From assembly GCA_006503535.1 (NCBI GenBank), contig QYRS01000005.1, positions 2,108,001 to 2,172,000 on the forward strand: a stretch of 64,000 nt of DNA, given 5' to 3'. The translations under genes were made by a program, and so were the position numbers. Source of the stretch: Arthrinium phaeospermum. Taxonomy: Eukaryota; Ascomycota; Sordariomycetes; Amphisphaeriales; Apiosporaceae. Shown piece by piece: positions 58,402 to 64,000 of this stretch. Numbering within the stretch: the stretch's first letter is position 1; every line of letters begins with the position of its first letter. The notes beneath the pieces are model-generated. The model ran no database searches. It was not told the origin of the DNA and worked only from the letters and a program-made list of their open reading frames with translations.

Positions 58402-59136
58402 GAGACGCGGTACTTCCGAGATTGTGAATATTAGAGCGCCAGTATAAAAACAAATGTGCTTTGGAAAGCCGCCCAACCCCTCGCATGGCGATGATTCAAG
58501 GTGATTTGAACAAGACATGATTTCATATCGAAAAGGGATTCAACTCAGACCCCTGGAGGATATGGGACGTACTTCCTATCTGTACATACTTACTTACCCA
58601 TGTACGTATGTGTGTGGTATTCGAAGACGCGACACGAACCAGAGGATGAAAGGTTTTGCAATTATTGGCTTGCTTCAATAGACTTAGTATCTCTCCGTTC
58701 TTATTGCCCCGTCCTGCCCTTTACCAGACACTCATATACACTGCCTAGACTAGTAGTGCCTCATGGGGAGCAAGAGCAATCCGATAGATCCTGTTCCAAA
58801 ATTACCAAGCTTATTTTCTATATGGACTGGAAGTACGTCGTTGACGTACGTCGCCTCTAATCTTCTCGTACCAAGCCGAAGCATGCTTGTAGAAGGGGTA
58901 TTATGCCAAGTCAAAAGTCGGAAGAGATACATAAATAACAACGATAAGAATATGTATTAGCTAACGATTGTTTCCTTAAGCTCCAAAAATGGGTATCATC
59001 TGGTCTGACCGCCTCGCATGCCTGCCAATGAGTTTCACGAAAAGACTATATAGAAAGCACATGACTGCCCGAAATTAGGAAAAGGGCACCCATGCATGCA
59101 TGTATCAGTGACAGCGAAAGCCGTTGAGTCACTACA
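58402..59136. other. Convergent 3' intergenic region (amidohydrolase / gtaA)
   Basis: 735 bp between convergent stops with AT-rich stretches (for example near 58920-58960). No gene recognised. Confidence 0.5.
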
Positions 59137-61529
59137 CTAGTTGCTGCTGGGCAACGCCAACAGCGCAAAGTGCCCACCCACAACCGGTCTCGCATTGAAC
59201 GTGATGCCGGGGAAGTCGCCCGTGTTGCCATCGTACAAGTCGGACATGGGCCGGTTGGTGGGCGTCGCCGAGATCCAGCCGGCCAGCTTCCGGATGAACA
59301 TGTCGCGGGTGTCGGCGCCGGCGATGGCGGCCGCGAACATCATCCAGTCCGACTTGACCCACGAGTGGCGCGTGTCGAGCGGGACGCCGTACTCGAGCGC
59401 CACGGTCGGGTAGAAGGCCGACTGCATGTCGTAGACGGACTGCGGCACGAAGGCCGTGCCGAACCCGAGCAGGTCGTTGGCGTACAGGTTGTACAGGATG
59501 CCGTGCGAGTCGGCGTCGCCGTACGAGAGCGTCGTGTGCGGCGGCGAGGCGGCCGAGTTGGTCCCCAGCGTCTGCCACTGCGACAGGTAGGATGTTGCGG
59601 TGTCGCCATAGCGCTTCTCGTCGCCCGAGTTGCCCGTCAGCTTGGCGATCTCTGACATGGCCCGGAGGCCGATGATGCCCTTGATGGCCAGGTTGGTCTG
59701 GTTGGCCAGGGAGCCGGCGAAGTCGTCGGTGGAGATCTGGTTCGCGGGGACGAGGGAGTCGTTGACGAGGTAGCCGGCCCACTGGTTGAGCAACTTGTAG
59801 TGTTTGTTCAAGTAATCGGTGTCGCTGGTCCGCTGGGCATAAACCAAAGTCATGATGAGCATGTTGCCACACTCTTCAAGAGGCATCAGCTCGTCATTTC
59901 CGGCTGGGTAGCCCTTGGCGTTGGGGAAAGTGCCCAAGTCGTGGATCGCGTTGGTGTTGGGGTAGTGGCCGTTCTCCTGGTTGATGTATAAGGGGTCCAT
60001 CAAGTAGGCGAGCAACTTGGGGTTCGTGTAGACAAGAAGGGGCATCGACGGGAACATGACGTCGACGGTCTGGATGTCACTGTTGGAGCTGATCTCCTTG
60101 AGGAACACCAAAGGAGCCGATTCCGTGCCGCAGAATTGCAAGGCACCAAACGTCTGCCTAACACTTAGACTGGTAATGGTGAGGTAGTCCTGTCCAGCAG
60201 CAGCCAGAGAGTCGCTGGCAACTCGGTTATCGAGATCCGTGGAAACACTCGAAGCAGTCGCGTAATCGTTGTAGAAGAATGTCATCTGGCCAAGGTCAGT
60301 ACAAGCTTTCGTATCAAATTTTGGTGTGTTAGACTTACGGCATCAAGACTGCTGGAAAAGTAACTCTTCCATAGAGCCGGGACCGAGGTCAGTCCATCAC
60401 CCTCTCCTAGGAACGAGATGGCATTGTCCTGCGTCAATCCAATGGAGAAGAGAGTTGAGACGCTTTCGCTGCCAACAGCTCCGAGCCCCTTGGTGAATCC
60501 GAACACTGGCCTGGTTGAGAGTTTAGTATACGCTTGCAATATAGTTACCAGATGTGACCACTACTTACCACTGGTCGTTGACTGCGCGGAAGTTGGTGTC
60601 TTTGCTGTTTGCAAGCACACCGTTCTTGGCAAAGCTGGCTCTTACATCCACATCTGGTCCGCTTTGGTACGTGAGCTGTCCAACGTGTTAGCAAATGGGC
60701 CGGGTTCAGCGTGTTTTCCAAAAGACTTACACCGTCGCCATCTGCCGTTGACCAGTACCATGTGCCCCAAGCTGCTTGCTCTCGGTCCTCGGCGAACTCG
60801 TTCTGCTGCTGCCGAGTGATGGTGTGGTAAGCGACACCGCTGGCAGTGTTGTAGTCCCACTGAACGACTGCGCTGTCGTCGCCCGAAGCCCATTCTAGAA
60901 TATGGTTAGTAAACCAAGAACTCTGTCTCGCGCATAACTTTATATAGTCAAAAAACTCACCACCACTGATGTCAGTGTAAATCTCAACATCATGCGTTGA
61001 GCCGTCCAAGGAGTGCACAGCGACGTCGAGGTACGAGAAAGTCAAGGATTGCCTCTTCAGGTCGTTGGGTGTCACAGGGGACATGAAGGTAATGTTCATG
61101 CCGACTTTACCTCCGGCGCTCATGATGAAGGTGCTTCTGGTGGAAGTGTAGGAGAACTCCGTCTGATCTACAGCTGCAGGGCCATTGGCAGCGGCACCCA
61201 TCCACGTGTAAGCAGTGCCATCTACGCGAATCAATCCAACCCAGCCGTTGGTGTGCTGACTGTTATACTTCGTTAGCTCCGGATTCCATATCATCACCAT
61301 CAGTAAACAACATCGTGAACAAAAGATCGTACCTCCAGAATTGAGGCCATTCCCCGGCAAGATAGCCACCATTGCCGCCGTCCTTTCCTACAGGAAGCCA
61401 GGTGTTGATATATGGTGACCGAACTGCGAGTGGTATGGCTGGTGGGCGTGCTGGGGAGAAGGTTGAGGCAGCGTGTACTAGCCAGCCAGTCAGCGCCACT
61501 TGGGCAACTGCGGCGATACTGAGCCTCAT
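59137..61529 (-). CDS. gtaA: Secreted glutaminase GtaA
   Basis: Fungal GtaA is a secreted glutaminase that deaminates L-glutamine to glutamate. Six exons (61529-61333, 61259-60961, 60894-60731, 60675-60569, 60510-60339, 60285-59137) and five GT-AG introns of 52-73 bp give 695 residues with every phase matching. The signal peptide is MRLSIAAVAQVALTGWLVHA. The mature start STFSPARPPAIPLAVRSPY is the family hallmark, followed by WVGLIRVDGTAYTWMG. The C-terminal domain (DUF4965/DUF1793 type) includes ENGHYPNTNAIHDLG, PLEECGNML and RHSWVKSDWMMFAAA, ending GGHFALLALPSSN. No lesions. It sits tail-to-tail with the amidohydrolase, another nitrogen-releasing enzyme. Confidence 0.93.
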
Positions 61530-64000
61530 GATGATGGACGGTACCGATTCAACAAGACAACTGCCGGGAGAAGGAAGAAAGCAACGTAGCTAGGTAAAGA
61601 TGCTGTCTGTCTTATAAGGATATAAGGAAGGGCAGGGAGAACAACCAAGACGGGCAGGAGAAGTAAGTTTAGGGCGATCTTAAACAATGGCGGGAGGGAG
61701 TAAGAACAATTATATGAATCTGGTTCATGACGGGAAAAGTGAATCCATGCCGGTTTCCGTGGTATAATCAACAGACTAGGGGAAAAGAAGGATCTTTTCG
61801 GTAAGATCAGACGCTGTAGCTTAAGCCGGCAAGTTTAGAGAGGGCAGAGAGTATGTCGAAAACCGGGAGAGGCTGCCAAGTGGGTTGTCGGGTGCCATTG
61901 CATATCGAGTCGGGGGCCATACTCGGCCACCTAGGGGGTGAGAAAAGAAATCATGAGACTTGCTATTTTGGATGTACAACACGGTCCCATTCGTCGGCCT
62001 GACCGCAGAAGCCGTTGCATTAGGAATGGACTCATCTTGCATGTCAGGAGGGACATCTAGAATGCGAGGGAAGGATTACTCGCGGTGTAGAGTACATGGT
62101 AACTAGACGGGTTCGCCTCGCCTGCGAGATCTGCCCATGCGCGCCCTCCTCATGGTATGTGGGAAAGGCAGCCTAGCGGGGGGGCGCCAAGACCATGATC
62201 GATGACACGAGAGTCAACAACTCATTGACTAACGAGTACCTTTGAGGCAGAGTCGGCCGGGAGAGCCAGGCCAGACGGGACCCAGGTATGTGGGTTGAGT
62301 CTGGATATCTGGACACGCGGTAATAAGACCCTCCTCCACCGGCCTCGCTATTGGGCCGAATGGTGGACATTGCAGGTCTGAGAAACATCCCGAACGGGGC
62401 CCTGTAAGTGGTGTAACGAAAATTAGACTACGCGCATCTGTCTGTCTAATGCGTGCAACCGTAGGGTGGTAGAGTTCGATACGTGGCCGGGTTGGGAAAG
62501 TGATCTGCCAAGTCACGGGGAGGAAAAGGAACAGAGGTAGCATCATTACAATCAAAGACAACCCCAGCATCGGTCACTCGACACGACAAAAATGCGTTCC
62601 GAAGGGTGTCAGCCACCACCCGACCATGGCAACTAACTGAATCGAGGATCGCAGTGAAACAAAGTGGACGGAAACGAATACTGTATTTTGTTCAGCACAG
62701 GAAGTGTAAAAGGCCCTGGATCTACTAGCCTGCTCGCCTATTTGTATGTTAGGTATTTCATGGTACGAGCCGGCGAAAACGGGCACGGGTGTCGGCCGCT
62801 TTCCGGACGAACACAAGAAAATAAGCCATGGTGGGTAGGTACACCCAATTTCAACGGCGTCATTGACCGGTGCCTAAGTGATCTCCAAGCTAGGTAAATA
62901 CTTAACCAACTAAGCAATATAGTTAGTTACTTGGCAAGTAAGGCACGCCGCACATCTCTTCCAGGTGCTGTTCGTCCGATCAAAGAATTTACGTACAGGA
63001 CGTTTCGCACCCGCAGTTTCTTCCTGGACGAGTTCGCGACTAGCGGGATACACGATGGATATGACCTGACCGCCTGTTTTATATTTCATGTACTACCTGA
63101 TTCATGAGAGCGCATGATTAGGTGCATATCTAGATCACCCTGGGATGTTGTCAACGCGACTGGCGACCTCCGTAAGTCCGTAGGTAAGGAAGTAGGCAGG
63201 TAAAAGCAACAAAAGGTCCCGCAGCTCTGTGATTTGTCCAAAATTCCAGGCCAGCCCGCCGCCACCACGACCACCACCAGCAAGCAGCATTGCCTTAACG
63301 CGATGACCCTGTAATTCGAGGGGCGTCGTTGTCAGCGTTTCCCGTTTCATCATCCGTAATGCGGCGTGGCTTACTCGCATCGAGACGTTCACGGCTGGCG
63401 CATTGCACAAGAATGCATGAACGAGGCAGAAAAGACCACCCCCTCCCCCGCCAGCCTTGGATATATCGTCATCGCAATGGGAAGTTGTAATGATATGGCG
63501 CTCAAACCAAAGGGAAGAAGCGATCCTTGTTTTTCATGCCCATCCATGACTCCCCGTCGTTTGAACCGAGCACCCCTCTTCTCGACTACTACCTCACCCA
63601 GGGACTAGATGTTCAGCTAAAACGAGTTGCACCTAATCATGCCATGCCGGGCCGTCTCTTGTGGGGATGAGGTAATTCCCTCTTTTTCTTCCTTGATTTT
63701 TTGCAGCCGGGGGTACATCGGGACTGACACACCACCAACACGCCTCGCCAAGAATCGACCAGAGAGTCCACGAGACGGCTCAGGCGGCGGTTTTGTCCAT
63801 GTCTGAAGCTGCCGCCGCCAGTTTGTGACCCTGCCTGCGCTACGGCTGTGGCGGCGTGCATATATGCAGGCGGTTAGCGAATGACATCGGGGGATGCTAT
63901 ACCTACCTAACCTATACCCCGGCTGGCTATCGATATTGGTTAGGCGTACACTACTGCTTACCACATGCCCTTGGGCGAGTTTTTAGGTAGGTAGGCCTGT
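61530..64000. other. gtaA upstream region and unassigned DNA to window end
   Basis: About 2.5 kb. The first few hundred bases should be the gtaA promoter. The rest has short ORFs on both strands without recognised domains. CCTACCTA/TAGGTAGG words occur near 63900 and 63985. No RNA gene or repeat array was recognised. Confidence 0.4.

Noticed and set aside
59170..59872. Long ORFs on both strands overlapping gtaA exon 6
   Set aside because: Arginine/valine-rich alternative frames of a GC-rich exon; the GtaA frame has clear homology and correct splicing.
1..64000. CRISPR arrays, operons, bacterial-type promoters, prophage
   Set aside because: The window is clearly fungal nuclear DNA; no spaced direct-repeat array or phage gene was seen.

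Overview
The window reads as nuclear DNA of a filamentous ascomycete (Pezizomycotina, most likely Sordariomycetes, possibly Sordariales). Genes are monocistronic and lie on both strands. Introns are short (45 to about 146 bp) with GTRNGT donors and CTAAC/CTGAC-like branch sites. The gene set (PAN1, sphingolipid C9-methyltransferase, VID21, INSIG, extracellular glutaminase, a fungal NLR, a Zn2Cys6 regulator) is typical of this group. The rank is inferred from gene content and was not tested by a search.

Layout. 1-474: 3' end of a pentatricopeptide-repeat protein. 1208-5800 (-): PAN1. 6873-8648 (-): sphingolipid C9-methyltransferase. 9947-10017 (-): tRNA-Gly(UCC). 12883-14820 (+): sugar (alpha-glucoside type) MFS permease. 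15259-16359 (-): splicing factor SPP2. 18691-23683 (+): VID21/EAF1 scaffold of NuA4. 24361-25830 (+): MAK11-like WD40 ribosome-biogenesis protein. 28485-29946 (+): INSIG-domain protein. 32320-34283 (-): THO complex subunit THOC1, running into a guanylate-kinase-like domain at 31732-32414. 35064-39569 (+): intron-binding spliceosomal helicase Aquarius. 39935-43899 (-): NLR-type protein with an alpha/beta-hydrolase (SesB-like) N-terminus, NB-ARC and a helical-repeat C-terminus. 44818-47739 (+): secreted GH31 glucosidase. 47983-50371 (-): Zn2Cys6 transcription factor. 56691-58401 (+): M20 amidohydrolase of the allantoate/ureidopropionate group. 59137-61529 (-): secreted glutaminase GtaA. The rest is intergenic, with long gene-poor stretches at 10-12.9 kb, 16.4-18.7 kb, 25.8-28.5 kb, 50.4-56.7 kb and 61.5-64 kb.

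The genes do not form an obvious cluster. Two loose groups can be seen: RNA processing and ribosome genes (SPP2, MAK11, THOC1, AQR), and carbon/nitrogen scavenging genes (sugar permease, GH31, amidohydrolase, glutaminase).

Most notable points. (1) Frame-breaking indels, mostly one-base losses in homopolymers, are concentrated between about 31.7 and 43.9 kb: roughly 30 there, against a handful elsewhere. A near-perfect 223-bp direct duplication sits inside AQR in the same stretch. This looks like a poor-consensus or badly joined segment rather than decay of three genes. (2) THOC1 reads into a guanylate-kinase-like domain that keeps the P-loop but has lost several GMP-contact residues, suggesting a THOC1-pseudokinase fusion. 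(3) The NLR carries two consecutive in-frame TAG codons in its hydrolase domain.
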